From Sterolibacterium denitrificans (GTDB lineage: Bacteria; Pseudomonadota; Gammaproteobacteria; Burkholderiales; Rhodocyclaceae), in NCBI RefSeq assembly GCF_900174485.1, contig NZ_LT837803.1:1503305-1567304 (forward strand): a DNA stretch of 64,000 nt, in the 5' to 3' direction. The first letter of the stretch is position 1; each line of letters opens with the position of its first letter. Positions 8,894 through 17,697 of the stretch are shown here, piece after piece. The notes under the pieces were generated by a model, which made no database searches, was not told the DNA's origin, and saw only the letters and a program-made list of their open reading frames with translations. The translations under genes and the position numbers were made by a program.

Positions 8894-9838
8894 TCATTCA
8901 AACTTCTGCCAGACGATGCGCGGCCAGATGGCCGTGCGCTGCAGCAGCGCCTGGACGCGCGTGTCGGCATTGCCGTAGCGGGCGTGCAACGCGACGCTGA
9001 AGTGGCTGCTGCGGGTATCGAGGCGCTCGATGCCTGGCTGCATGATGTGTTCCTGATTGGCCAGGCGTTTGCGGAAATCGCCGATGTCGAGAAAGGGAAT
9101 CCGCTCGCGCTCGGCAACGACCTGATGGATTTCCGTGACGGGAAAATCATGGAGAACGGCGCTCAGTACCAGCGCGCCGGCAGTATTGACGTTCAGCGGA
9201 TTATAGCCGGGAAGCACGCTGACATAGGGCCGCAGGCGCTCGACGATGTCCGCCGTATAGCCGCGCACGCGCAGCAGGTTGTCGATGTCGGTGAGCTCGC
9301 GGTTGGCTGCGCGGTAGGGAGGCTGCAGGTTCAGGTAGTACGCGTCCTCGGCGCCATCCTCACCGTTCGCACCGGGCCGGTCGTCGGCGTCCAGCCAGTC
9401 GGCCAGGCTGCTGGCGAGTTGCGCCGGCAGTTGCAGTAGTTGCAGCAGACGGCGAAAAACCTGCAGTTCGGCTTCGTCGCGCCGGCCGTTGCGAACGAGG
9501 TTGTTGAGGTTGAATTTGCTCTGCTCGTCCGTGATGGCGCCGCCGATTTCGCCGCCTTCCGCCGGCATGGCCGGCACGCGGGTGGCCCAGGGTTCGCCGA
9601 GGTGGTCGTAGCGGCTTTTGCGCGCATCTTCGGCCAGCACGGCGCGCGCCCAGTCGATGCCGGCGCTGGCGAGCTGGCGTGCCTGGGCCAGGTCGCGGCG
9701 GGTTTCCATGCCGCGCAGCCAGGCGTTCTGCTGCCAGATCAGCGAGGTTGCCAGCAGCGTGGCCAGGGCAACCACCAGCAGCGCCATGATGAGCGCAGCG
9801 CCTTGCTGGCGCCGTGTCGGGGGCGGGCTGCTTTTCAT
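8894..9838 (-). CDS. gspK: Type II secretion system minor pseudopilin K
   Basis: GspK (314 residues), the large minor pseudopilin thought to cap the pseudopilus tip with GspI and GspJ. The leader ends QQGAALIMALLVVALATLLA, a class III signal with the hydrophobic helix straight after the cleavage site; GspK commonly lacks the glutamate at mature position 5 found in other pseudopilins, as here. The large insert with acidic calcium-site-like residues (DWLDADDRPGANGEDGAED, about residues 168-186) is characteristic. The start overlaps the gspJ stop by four bases. Confidence 0.92.
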   Translation of the reverse strand: MKSSPPPTRRQQGAALIMALLVVALATLLATSLIWQQNAWLRGMETRRDLAQARQLASAGIDWARAVLAEDARKSRYDHLGEPWATRVPAMPAEGGEIGGAITDEQSKFNLNNLVRNGRRDEAELQVFRRLLQLLQLPAQLASSLADWLDADDRPGANGEDGAEDAYYLNLQPPYRAANRELTDIDNLLRVRGYTADIVERLRPYVSVLPGYNPLNVNTAGALVLSAVLHDFPVTEIHQVVAERERIPFLDIGDFRKRLANQEHIMQPGIERLDTRSSHFSVALHARYGNADTRVQALLQRTAIWPRIVWQKFE

Positions 9839-10632
9839 GCGGGCAGGGCGAAGATGCGGCGCAGGCGCGTGCCGTCCTGCAGGATCAGTTCGATGGCGAC
9901 GGCGCGCGGCAGCATGTCGTCGGGCGCGCCCTGAGGCGGCCAGTGATCCAGCCAGTTGCCGCCGTCGTCGAGATGCTCGAAGCGCAGGGCGCGGATGCCG
10001 TCGAGCAATGGATGGATGGCGGGGCGGGCGTTTGCATCCGGCGCCGGATAGGAATCCGTTTTTCTGTCCAGCACGGGCCAGAGCAGCAGTTCGAGCTGCG
10101 TACCGCGCAGGCGGTAGCCCAGGCGCAGCTCGTCGCGTCCGCTGGCCGACTTGCGGGTGAATTCGAGCGCGGCGCGGTCGCTCTCGTCCGCGGCATCGAG
10201 CGCGGCCAGCGGCAGTCCCTGCCAGGCCGGCAGCGTGGGCGCGTTGCTGTCATCGGCGCGTTGCGCCATGGCGCCGAGCGCGCTGGAATACATCGCGGCA
10301 AAGCGTTGGTTGAAATTGCCGTCCGCCGCCGCGCTTGCCTTGCCCGATCGGCCGTCGCGCGGCGCGCCGGTGTGGATGGGACGGCGTGCCGGCTGCGCCA
10401 CGTCATTGCCGAAGCGATTGAAGAACAGGGCGATATCCTGCCAGCGCCGGCCGTCGTCGATCAGGTGATTGCCGTTGCGCGCGAGGTTATCCAGGCCGCG
10501 GTAGGCCAGGCTGGCGATGACGGCCAGCAGCGCGACGGCAACCAGCAACTCGATCAGCGTCATGCCGCCGCAGCCTTGGTGCCGGCGCCGGGAGCGGGTC
10601 ATGCGGTGTGGAGATGTCGTGGCGCGGTGCAT
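9835..10632 (-). CDS. gspJ: Type II secretion system minor pseudopilin J
   Basis: GspJ minor pseudopilin. The prepilin peptidase site is GCGG|MTLIELLVAVALLAV, with Glu at mature position 5. Two starts are possible: ATG 10632, six bases after the gspI stop, giving a 23-residue leader, or ATG 10602, giving a more typical 13-residue leader; neither has a strong ribosome site. The mature body shows the GspJ pattern (RWQDIALFFNRFGNDVAQ, then RLGYRLRGTQLELLLWPVLD). Cleavage depends on a prepilin peptidase not encoded in this window. Confidence 0.88.
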   Translation of the reverse strand: MHRATTSPHRMTRSRRRHQGCGGMTLIELLVAVALLAVIASLAYRGLDNLARNGNHLIDDGRRWQDIALFFNRFGNDVAQPARRPIHTGAPRDGRSGKASAAADGNFNQRFAAMYSSALGAMAQRADDSNAPTLPAWQGLPLAALDAADESDRAALEFTRKSASGRDELRLGYRLRGTQLELLLWPVLDRKTDSYPAPDANARPAIHPLLDGIRALRFEHLDDGGNWLDHWPPQGAPDDMLPRAVAIELILQDGTRLRRIFALPA

Positions 10633-10638
10633 TTGCGA

Positions 10639-11073
10639 TCAATAGCGTGGCTGGACGAGAAAGCCGCTCAGGCGGGCGAGAACGGGGCCGTCGGTGGTTC
10701 CTGCTCCGGCTTCAGCTTCGCCCTCGCGCACCTGGATGTCGATGCGGCGGAACTGGCTGTTGGCCGTGGGGCTGACGGTTTCCTGCCAGAGAAAGCGGCG
10801 GCCGCCTTGTTCGGCTTCGCCCCCGTGGTTGCCGGGTGCCGGCCAGTCGCGGCGGGCGCGATGTTCTTCGAGACGATCCTGGGCCACCCAGTCGGCCAGT
10901 TGGCGCCGTTGCAGTTCGGCGGCATGGTCGGCCGCTGCGGCGCCGGCGCGCAGCGCGGCCATCAGTGCCAGGGCGAGGACGGTCAGGGCGACGAGGACTT
11001 CGAGCAGGGTGAAGCCGTGATGCGCAGGCGGTTTGCCGAAGTTCATGCGGCCGCGCTCGATGCGCGTGCTCAT
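10639..11073 (-). CDS. gspI: Type II secretion system minor pseudopilin I
   Basis: GspI minor pseudopilin (144 residues). The leader ends HHG|FTLLEVLVALTVLALALMA with the conserved Phe at mature position 1 and Glu at position 5. The rest has the family pattern ADWVAQDRLEEHRARRDWPA, followed by GEAEQGGRRFLWQETVSPT. The start codon overlaps the gspH stop (ATGA), and the gene runs into gspJ with a six-base gap. Confidence 0.9.
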   Translation of the reverse strand: MSTRIERGRMNFGKPPAHHGFTLLEVLVALTVLALALMAALRAGAAAADHAAELQRRQLADWVAQDRLEEHRARRDWPAPGNHGGEAEQGGRRFLWQETVSPTANSQFRRIDIQVREGEAEAGAGTTDGPVLARLSGFLVQPRY

Positions 11074-11567
11074 TTTCCGTCCGTCACCGTGACGCGCCCG
11101 CTGGGCAGGCCGAGCACGGTGCTCGTCGCGACTGTCCGGTCTTTGCCGGCGGACAGGATGATGCGAAACAGCGGCGGATCGCCGCGCCGGAAGATCAGCA
11201 GTTCCCCCGCCGCCAATGCCTGGCCATCGACTTCGACGTGGCTGATGCGCACTTCGTCGTCGAGCCGGCGGCTGCGGAAACGATCATCCATGCCGACGGG
11301 CAGCCAGCGTGGCGTGGTGGTGAGCGCATCGTCGGCAAGCAGAAAATCGTAGCCGTTGTCGTGCTCGTGCATCGTCCAGGCCAGCCGGCGCTGGCCGGCC
11401 AGGGCTTCGGCATTGGCGCTTTCGAGCAGGCTGGCCAGGCGCACGGCTTCCGCGTCCAGCAGGCGGCGCGGGCTGGGGCTGATGCTGAGTGCGACGGCCG
11501 TGCTCAGGATGCCGATGATGACCAGCACCACCAGCATTTCGATCAGCGTGAAGCCGCGCTGCTGCAT
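11070..11567 (-). CDS. gspH: Type II secretion system minor pseudopilin H
   Basis: GspH minor pseudopilin (165 residues). ATG at 11567 gives a four-residue leader, MQQRG|FTLIEMLVVLVIIGILSTA, with Glu at mature position 5; the frame extends 40 codons upstream but that part is Ser/Pro/Thr-rich shadow sequence. The mature part includes RLASLLESANAEALAGQRRL and a C-terminal FRRGDPPLFRIILSAGKD, usual for GspH/FimT-type domains. Confidence 0.88.
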   Translation of the reverse strand: MQQRGFTLIEMLVVLVIIGILSTAVALSISPSPRRLLDAEAVRLASLLESANAEALAGQRRLAWTMHEHDNGYDFLLADDALTTTPRWLPVGMDDRFRSRRLDDEVRISHVEVDGQALAAGELLIFRRGDPPLFRIILSAGKDRTVATSTVLGLPSGRVTVTDGK

Positions 11568-11601
11568 TGCAGAGGGTGAGGGTGGTGAAGAGCGTGGCGG
11601 G

Positions 11602-12039
11602 TTACAACTGCCAGTTGCCGATGTCGGCATCGAGTCCCGTGCCGCCGGGCGCGTTGTCGGCGCCGAAACTGAAGACGTCGATTTCACCGCGCAGGCCGGG
11701 ATTCAGATATTGATAGGGATGGCCCCAGGGGTCCAGCGGCAGCTTTTCGACGTAGCCGCCGGGATTCCAGTTGTCGGCAGCGGGGCCGGCCTCGGGGCGG
11801 CTGACCAGCGCCTGCAGGCCCTGTTCCGTGGCGGGATAACGCTTGTTGTCGAGGCGGTAGAGCTTGAGCGCGCCGACCAGCGAGGCGATGTCCTGGCGCG
11901 CGGCGACGGCCCGCGCCTCGTCGGGGCGGCTCATGATCTTCGGCACCACCAGGGCGGCGAGGATGCCGAGGATGACCACGACGACCATGATTTCGATCAG
12001 GGTGAAGCCGCTTTGGCGGGGGGCAGGATGTTTGGACAT
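11602..12039 (-). CDS. gspG: Type II secretion system major pseudopilin G
   Basis: GspG, the main pseudopilus subunit (145 residues). The cleavage site is RQSG|FTLIEIMVVVVILGILAAL. The body is highly conserved: RQDIASLVGALKLYRLDNKRYP, TEQGLQALV, and the calcium-site region DPWGHPYQYLNPG followed by DVFSFGADN. As the most abundant pseudopilin it drives substrates through the secretin. Confidence 0.96.
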   Translation of the reverse strand: MSKHPAPRQSGFTLIEIMVVVVILGILAALVVPKIMSRPDEARAVAARQDIASLVGALKLYRLDNKRYPATEQGLQALVSRPEAGPAADNWNPGGYVEKLPLDPWGHPYQYLNPGLRGEIDVFSFGADNAPGGTGLDADIGNWQL

Positions 12040-12069
12040 GGCGGGTTCCCGGTGTTTGGACTGTTTGCA

Positions 12070-13323
12070 CTATTGCAGAAGCATGTTGATTTCGATGATG
12101 GGCAGCAGCACGGCAAGAACGATCAGCAGGACGATGCCGCCCATGAACAGAATCAGCAGCGGCTCGAAGAGGCCGAGGGCGACGGCGGTGCGCCGGTCGA
12201 GTTCGGCCTGCTGCTGCACGGCGGCGCGCTCCAGCATGTGGGCGAGCGTGCCGCTGGCTTCGCCGCTGGCGATCATGTGGATCAGCAGGGGCGGAAAGAG
12301 TTTTTCCGCGCCAAGCGCGCGATGCAGCGGGTTGCCTTCGCGCACCAGGCGGATGGCCTGGTCGAGCGCGGCGCGCAGCACGCGGTTGGCGAGCACGTCG
12401 CGGGCGGTTTCCAGGGCGGTGAGCAGGGGCACGCCGCTGCCCACCATGATGGCCAGGGTGCTGGCCAGGCGGGCGCTGTCGAGAGTGCGCAGGTGGCGCC
12501 CGAGCAGCGGCAGTTCGAGCAGGCGGCGATGCCAGCGCAGTTGCAGGCGGTCGTCGCGCTGCAGCAGCCGGCGCGTGCCGAGGCTGGCGGCAATGAGCAC
12601 GGGCAGCAGCCAGTAAAAATGGCTGCGCAGAAAATCGCTGATGAGGATCAGGGCGCGGGTGAGCAGCGGCAGGGTTTGCTTGCCCTGCTTGAAGACTTCG
12701 ACGATCTGCGGCACGACGTAGGTGAGCAGGCCGACGATCACCAGCAGGGCGATCGCGCTGACCAGGGCCGGATAGAGCAGCGCCTGCAGCACTTTCTGCC
12801 GGGTGGCCTGCCAGGCTTCCAGATGATCGGCCAGGCGCAGCAGCAGCCGGGCCAGTTCGCCGGATTTTTCGCCGGCATTGACGACGGCGCGATAGATCGG
12901 CGGGAAGCTTTCGGCATGCTGGGCCAGGGCCGCGTGCAGCGTATGTCCGGCCAGGACTTCGGCGCGCACGCCGGCCAGCGTTTGCCGGATGCCGGCGGCA
13001 CCGTGTTCGTGTTCATTCTGTCCGTTTTGCTCGATCAGCGCGGTCAGCGATTGTTCGACGGTCAGCCCGGCTTCCAGCAGTATCGCCCACTGGCGGGTCA
13101 GCAGGCTCAGGCTGCCGGCGGAGATTGCGCGCCGCGCCAGGCGCAGCGGCGCCGATGTCGCTGCACCTGCATTGCGCCCGGCGCCGGCAACGGGCGTGAC
13201 GCTGATGGGGAACAACTGCCGTTCGCGCAACTGGCTGCGGGCGGCGCGGCTGGTGTCGGCTTCCAGCACGCCGTCGACCTGGCGTCCGCTGGCGTCGAGG
13301 GCCTGGTAATTGAAGGCTGCCAT
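12070..13323 (-). CDS. gspF: Type II secretion system inner-membrane platform protein F
   Basis: GspF (417 residues), the polytopic core of the assembly platform. The N-terminus starts FNYQALDASGRQVDGVLEAD, and two GspF domains follow, each with a helical bundle and membrane helices (LLYPALVSAIALLVIVGLLTYVVP in the middle; FEPLLILFMGGIVLLIVLAVLLP at the end). The motif VVNAGEKSGELARLLLRLADH is typical. It lies between gspE and gspG in the canonical order. Confidence 0.95.
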   Translation of the reverse strand: MAAFNYQALDASGRQVDGVLEADTSRAARSQLRERQLFPISVTPVAGAGRNAGAATSAPLRLARRAISAGSLSLLTRQWAILLEAGLTVEQSLTALIEQNGQNEHEHGAAGIRQTLAGVRAEVLAGHTLHAALAQHAESFPPIYRAVVNAGEKSGELARLLLRLADHLEAWQATRQKVLQALLYPALVSAIALLVIVGLLTYVVPQIVEVFKQGKQTLPLLTRALILISDFLRSHFYWLLPVLIAASLGTRRLLQRDDRLQLRWHRRLLELPLLGRHLRTLDSARLASTLAIMVGSGVPLLTALETARDVLANRVLRAALDQAIRLVREGNPLHRALGAEKLFPPLLIHMIASGEASGTLAHMLERAAVQQQAELDRRTAVALGLFEPLLILFMGGIVLLIVLAVLLPIIEINMLLQ

Positions 13324-13348
13324 GCTGTGCCGCTTGCCTCGTCGACGG

Positions 13349-14866
13349 CTAGTCGCGGGTCACGCGGAGGATTTCTTCCAGCGTGGTTTCTCCGGCCAGC
13401 ACCCAGCGCAGTCCGTCCTCGCGCAGGGGGCGGGTGCCCGCGCCCAGGGCATGCTCGCGCAGTGCCTGGTCGGCGCTGCCGGCATGGATCATCCGGCGCA
13501 GCGCATCGTCGACCTCGAGCAGTTCGTAGATGCCCATGCGTCCCTGATAGCCGGTGTGGTTGCAGCTTGGGCAGCCGTGCGGGTGGTACAGGTGGCGCGG
13601 CGCGGCAGTGGGATGGCCGGTGAATTGCGCTTCTTCCTCGGGCGTGGCCGGCCGCGCCTGCTTGCATTCCGGACAGAGGCGGCGCACCAGGCGCTGGGCG
13701 AGCACGCCGGCCAGGCTGGAGGCGAGCAGGAAGGGTTCGATGCCCATGTCGACGAGGCGCGTGACGGCGCTGGCCGTGTCGTTGGTGTGCAGCGTGGCCA
13801 GCACCATGTGGCCGGTGAGGCTGGCCTGCACGGCGATCTGCGCGGTTTCCAGGTCGCGGATTTCGCCGATCATGATGACGTCCGGATCCTGGCGCAGGAT
13901 GGAGCGCAGGGCCTTGGCGAAATCCAGGCCGATGCGCGGATTGACCTGGGTCTGGCCGATGTGGGCCAGGTCGTATTCGACCGGGTCTTCCACCGTCATG
14001 ATGTTCAGCCGCGTGGCGTCGAGGCGGCTGAGCGCGGCATACAGTGTGGTGGTCTTGCCCGAGCCGGTCGGGCCGGTGACCAGAAAAATGCCGTGCGGCT
14101 GGCGGATCAGGCGATCCACCTGGCCGAGCGTGTCGGCGGCCATGCCAAGGACGTCGAGATGCAGGCGGGCCGGGTCCTTGTCGAGCAGCCGCATGACGAT
14201 GCGCTCGCCGTGGCTGGTGGGAATGGTCGAGACGCGCACGTCGATCGGCTTGCCGGCAATGCGGATGGTGATGCGGCCATCCTGCGGCATGCGTTTTTCG
14301 GCGATGTCGAGCTGGGCCATGATCTTGATGCGCGAAGCCATCGCCGCATGCAGCGCGCGGTGCGGGTGGATGACGTCGTGCAGCACGCCGTCGATGCGGA
14401 AGCGCACGGTCGAATGCTGCTCGAAGGCTTCGACGTGGATGTCGGAAGCCTGTTCGCGCACCGCCTGGGTGAACAGCGCGTTGATCATGCGGATGATCGG
14501 CGCGTCGTCCTCGCTTTCGAGCAGATCCTCGATGGGTGGAAGTTCCTGCACCAGGCGGCTCAGGTCCATTTCCTGGCCGATGTCGTCGGCCACCTCGGCG
14601 GCGGTCTGGTCGGTGCGGCTGTAGGTGGCGGCGAGTTGCTGCTCGAAGCGCGCCGGGTCGCACAGCGTCAGGCGCAGCGCGCGGCCGGTGTGGCGGCGCA
14701 GTTCGTCGAGCGCGGTCAGCGTCGTGGCGGCTGCGTCGTCGCGCACCTGGACGTGCAGGGCGGCATCATCATCCGCATCCGTGCCCGCATCATTGCCGAC
14801 GACGATCAGGCCATGCGTTCTGGCGTAGCCGTAGGGCGGTCGCCAGCTTGCGCCGTTTGCCGTCAT
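13349..14866 (-). CDS. gspE: Type II secretion system ATPase E
   Basis: The cytoplasmic hexameric ATPase that powers pseudopilus assembly. ATG at 14866 overlaps the gspD stop (ATGA) and gives 505 residues; the open frame further upstream is antisense-like shadow inside gspD. Walker A is [13 protein letters not shown] near residue 265, with the Asp box [11 protein letters not shown]-like segment ([20 protein letters not shown]) and Walker B region [12 protein letters not shown] after it. A four-cysteine zinc module (CPECKQA ... [13 protein letters not shown]) near residue 400 is diagnostic for GspE. Confidence 0.95.
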   Translation of the reverse strand: MTANGASWRPPYGYARTHGLIVVGNDAGTDADDDAALHVQVRDDAAATTLTALDELRRHTGRALRLTLCDPARFEQQLAATYSRTDQTAAEVADDIGQEMDLSRLVQELPPIEDLLESEDDAPIIRMINALFTQAVREQASDIHVEAFEQHSTVRFRIDGVLHDVIHPHRALHAAMASRIKIMAQLDIAEKRMPQDGRITIRIAGKPIDVRVSTIPTSHGERIVMRLLDKDPARLHLDVLGMAADTLGQVDRLIRQPHGIFLVTGPTGSGKTTTLYAALSRLDATRLNIMTVEDPVEYDLAHIGQTQVNPRIGLDFAKALRSILRQDPDVIMIGEIRDLETAQIAVQASLTGHMVLATLHTNDTASAVTRLVDMGIEPFLLASSLAGVLAQRLVRRLCPECKQARPATPEEEAQFTGHPTAAPRHLYHPHGCPSCNHTGYQGRMGIYELLEVDDALRRMIHAGSADQALREHALGAGTRPLREDGLRWVLAGETTLEEILRVTRD

Positions 14867-17001
14867 TCGCCGGCCTGCGGGGAGGCTGCCGGGCTGAATT
14901 CCAGCGCCTGGTTGAGTTTCGGCAGCAGGGGCGGCGCGGTTTCGTTGGCCATCAGGCGCACGCTGCCGGCGGCCTTCTTTTGCTCGCCGATGACGTAATC
15001 GTAGCGATCCCCGGTGAGTTTCCGGTAGCCGGCGGCATCGCGCACGATCTGCGGCCGCAGGAAGACCATCAGGTTGGTCTTGGTGCGCTTGCGCGTTTCG
15101 TAGCGGAACAGGGAACCGACGACGGGGATGTCGCCGAGCAGCGGCACCTTGTCCTTGCCGGCGCCGGCGCTGTCCTGGATCAGGCCGCCGATGACGATGG
15201 TCGCGCCATCGTCGACCACCACGGAAGTTTCTATGGAGCGTTTGTTGGTGCTCGGTCCGGAGACGTTGGACAGCGTGTTTTCCTGGATGCTGGAGGCTTC
15301 CTGGTAGATCTGCAGGCGCACCAGGCCGCCTTCGGAAATCTGCGGCCTGACCTTCAGCATCAGGCCGACATCCTTGCGTTCGTAGGTCTGGAAGGGCGTG
15401 GCCGTGACGCTGTTGCCGGTGGCCGCGTACTGGCCGGAAATGAAGGGCACGTTGCTGCCGATGACGATCTTGGCTTCTTCGTTGTCGAGCGTCAGCAGAT
15501 TGGGCGTGGACAGGATGTTGGCATTGGCATCGTTTTCCAGCGCGCGCACCAGCACGCCCAGTCCGGCCGGATCCGAGATGATGCCGAGGTTGAGGCCGGG
15601 GGCCAGCCCCAGCGTGCCGGTGTTGCGCGCCTGGGCCAGGTTTTCGATGAAGCCGTTGAGGTTGCGGCTGCCCGCGCCGAAGTTGGTGCCGCCGACGACG
15701 GCGGTGTTCTTGCCGGAGCTGACGCTGCCACCCAGCCACTGGACGCCGAGTTCGCTGGCGCGATCCGAAGTCAGCTCGACGATGAGGGCTTCGACGAGCA
15801 CCTGGGCGCGCCGCCGGTCGAGCATGTCGATGACTTGCCGCAGGTTGTTGTAGACCGGCTCCGGGGCGGTGATGATGAGGGCATTGTTGCTGGCATCCGC
15901 CTGGATGAAGCCGCCGGTCTGGGCGCTTGGATTGCCGGCAGCGTTGGTGGAATTGACGGGATTGACGAAATTGGCCGCGCCGGTCAGGCCATTGTCCAGC
16001 GCATTGCCGTCGCTGCCTGCCGCAGCGAGCGGGGCGGTGGCCGGGGATGCGCCGGCGGACGAGCTTGCCGCGCTGACGTCATTGCTGACGATGGCGCGCA
16101 GGGTCTGGGCAACTTTCACCGCTTCCGCATTCTTCAGATAGACGACATGGATGTTGCCGCTGTTGGCGGAAGGCTGGTCCAGGGAGGTGATCAGGCTGCG
16201 GACATGGCTGAGTTTGGTGGGATTGTCGGAACGCACGATCAGCGCATTGCTGCGGGTGTCGGCGTGAATGCTGACGCGCTGCTGCGGGTTGGCGACATTG
16301 CCGCCGTCGCTGCCGTAGATCCGGTTGAGCGTGTTGGCCAGGTCGATGGCCGAGCCGTGCTGGATGGCGATGATCTGCGGCTCCGTGCCATAGGGCGTAT
16401 CCAGCGCGGCGATGATTTTTTCGAGGCGGTTCAGGTTGTCGGCGTAGTCGCTGATGACCAGGCTGTTGCTGCCCGGATTGGCGCTGACCGGATTGTTGGG
16501 GGCGACCAGCGGGCGAATGGCGGCGACCATGTTGCCGGCGGTTTCATGGCGCAGCGAAAACACGCGCGTCACCAGTTGATCGCCGCTGAGGCCGCGTTGC
16601 GTCGGGCCGGCATGCGTCTTGGCGTCCGCCTCGGGCATGATGCGCACGACATTATTGCTTTCCACGGCGGCAAAGCCCTGCATGCGCAGGGCCGAGAGCA
16701 GGTAGTGGTAGGCCAGCGACTGCGGAACGGGACGACTGGAGACGACATTCACCGTGCCCTTGACGCGCGGATCGAGCAGGAAGCTCTTGCCGGTGATCTG
16801 CGCGACGGCCTTGGTGACGGTTTCGATGTCGGCATTGACGAAGTTCAGGGTGACCTTGTCCTCTTCGGCATGGGCTGCCGTGGGCATCAATGGCAATGCG
16901 CCCAGCCACAGGCAGGAGATCAGCAGGAGAGCGGCCAGCGGGGCGCGGCGGCGCCGCGGCCCGGTCACGGATGGAACGATCTGTTTCGGCATGGTTGCCA
17001 T
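14863..17001 (-). CDS. gspD: Type II secretion system outer-membrane secretin D
   Basis: The secretin (712 residues) forming the outer-membrane channel. A signal peptide ends [10 protein letters not shown]; the N0 domain follows ([20 protein letters not shown]), then N1-N3 repeats ([39 protein letters not shown]), a low-complexity Ser/Ala/Gly linker in N3 and the secretin core (VPFISGQYA, then [20 protein letters not shown] and [11 protein letters not shown]). No pilotin (gspS) gene is adjacent, so targeting may be pilotin-independent. Confidence 0.95.
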   Translation of the reverse strand: MATMPKQIVPSVTGPRRRRAPLAALLLISCLWLGALPLMPTAAHAEEDKVTLNFVNADIETVTKAVAQITGKSFLLDPRVKGTVNVVSSRPVPQSLAYHYLLSALRMQGFAAVESNNVVRIMPEADAKTHAGPTQRGLSGDQLVTRVFSLRHETAGNMVAAIRPLVAPNNPVSANPGSNSLVISDYADNLNRLEKIIAALDTPYGTEPQIIAIQHGSAIDLANTLNRIYGSDGGNVANPQQRVSIHADTRSNALIVRSDNPTKLSHVRSLITSLDQPSANSGNIHVVYLKNAEAVKVAQTLRAIVSNDVSAASSSAGASPATAPLAAAGSDGNALDNGLTGAANFVNPVNSTNAAGNPSAQTGGFIQADASNNALIITAPEPVYNNLRQVIDMLDRRRAQVLVEALIVELTSDRASELGVQWLGGSVSSGKNTAVVGGTNFGAGSRNLNGFIENLAQARNTGTLGLAPGLNLGIISDPAGLGVLVRALENDANANILSTPNLLTLDNEEAKIVIGSNVPFISGQYAATGNSVTATPFQTYERKDVGLMLKVRPQISEGGLVRLQIYQEASSIQENTLSNVSGPSTNKRSIETSVVVDDGATIVIGGLIQDSAGAGKDKVPLLGDIPVVGSLFRYETRKRTKTNLMVFLRPQIVRDAAGYRKLTGDRYDYVIGEQKKAAGSVRLMANETAPPLLPKLNQALEFSPAASPQAGE

Positions 17002-17044
17002 CGGCTTGTCCAGTTTCTGGTTTCAGGCAGGGAGGTCGAGGAAG

Positions 17045-17503
17045 TCAGGGATTGCCGTGTTCCGGCAGGGACAGGGTGCGGGACCGACCGTGATGCAGCA
17101 ACGTCACTTCACGCGCCAGAACGCGCTGCAGGACGATGCCGGGCGCGACTTCATCGCCTTCGCGCACGACTTCCGGCGGGCTGCCTTCGATGGCGATCAG
17201 CGCATAGGCCGGCCGGCCGTCTTTCTGGGCGGCGATGGCGCCGATGAGGCGGAGTTCGCCGGTCGCGCTGGATAGGTTGTCCGCACTGTTCGTGTTTCCT
17301 GTGCTGTCGGCGGTGCCGAACAGATGGTGCGCGCCGATGGCCTGGGCCAGACGCTGCGGGTCGGTTTCCAGCGCCGTCACCGGCGGCGTGCTCGTCGGCA
17401 AGGTCAGCGCCCAGTAGATGCTGGCGCATAGCCAGGCCAGCAGCATCAGCATCAGTCCGCTGGCCAGGTGACCTAGCCAGGGCGGCGGGGACAGCGGATT
17501 CAT
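17045..17503 (-). CDS. gspC: Type II secretion system protein C, short form
   Basis: GspC links the inner-membrane platform to the secretin. It has one anchor (LASGLMLMLLAWLCASIYWALTL) and the homology-region domain that binds the secretin N0 domain (FGTAD, ELRLIGAIAAQKDGRPAYAL, VREGDEVAPGIVLQRVLARE). It is only about 152 residues: the C-terminal PDZ or coiled-coil domain of longer GspC proteins is absent. ATG at 17503 is preferred; ATG at 17530 would add nine residues, and neither has a good ribosome site. It is the first gene of the gsp operon, 194 bases after lnt. Confidence 0.82.
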   Translation of the reverse strand: MNPLSPPPWLGHLASGLMLMLLAWLCASIYWALTLPTSTPPVTALETDPQRLAQAIGAHHLFGTADSTGNTNSADNLSSATGELRLIGAIAAQKDGRPAYALIAIEGSPPEVVREGDEVAPGIVLQRVLAREVTLLHHGRSRTLSLPEHGNP

Positions 17504-17697
17504 CGCGGATAAACGGGGCCAGGCAGGCATGGGTTTGCGAATGTGAGAATGCGTGAGTTCGTAAATTCGAGAATGTGCCGATGCGACGATGCGCACGTGC
17601 GGCCAGAGGCGGGCTGGGCAGTATAGCATCGCCATAAATGCTTTTCGGCCGGCCGGCGAAGCGGCAGGGCTGCGAGGTCTGCCGCTTGCAGCGGCGT

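Noticed and set aside
11356-13623. A 755-codon plus-strand open frame over gspF-H
   Set aside because: Gln/Gly/Ala-rich shadow of the pseudopilin and GspF genes; no ribosome site or motif.
14536-17247. A 903-codon plus-strand open frame over gspD/gspE
   Set aside because: Low-complexity Gly/Arg/Val/Asp-rich translation without domain; it mirrors the secretin gene on the other strand.
5610-17503. Linking the T2SS operon to secretion of the RTX lipases
   Set aside because: The lipases have no Sec or Tat signal peptide, which T2SS substrates need; co-occurrence in one window is not evidence.
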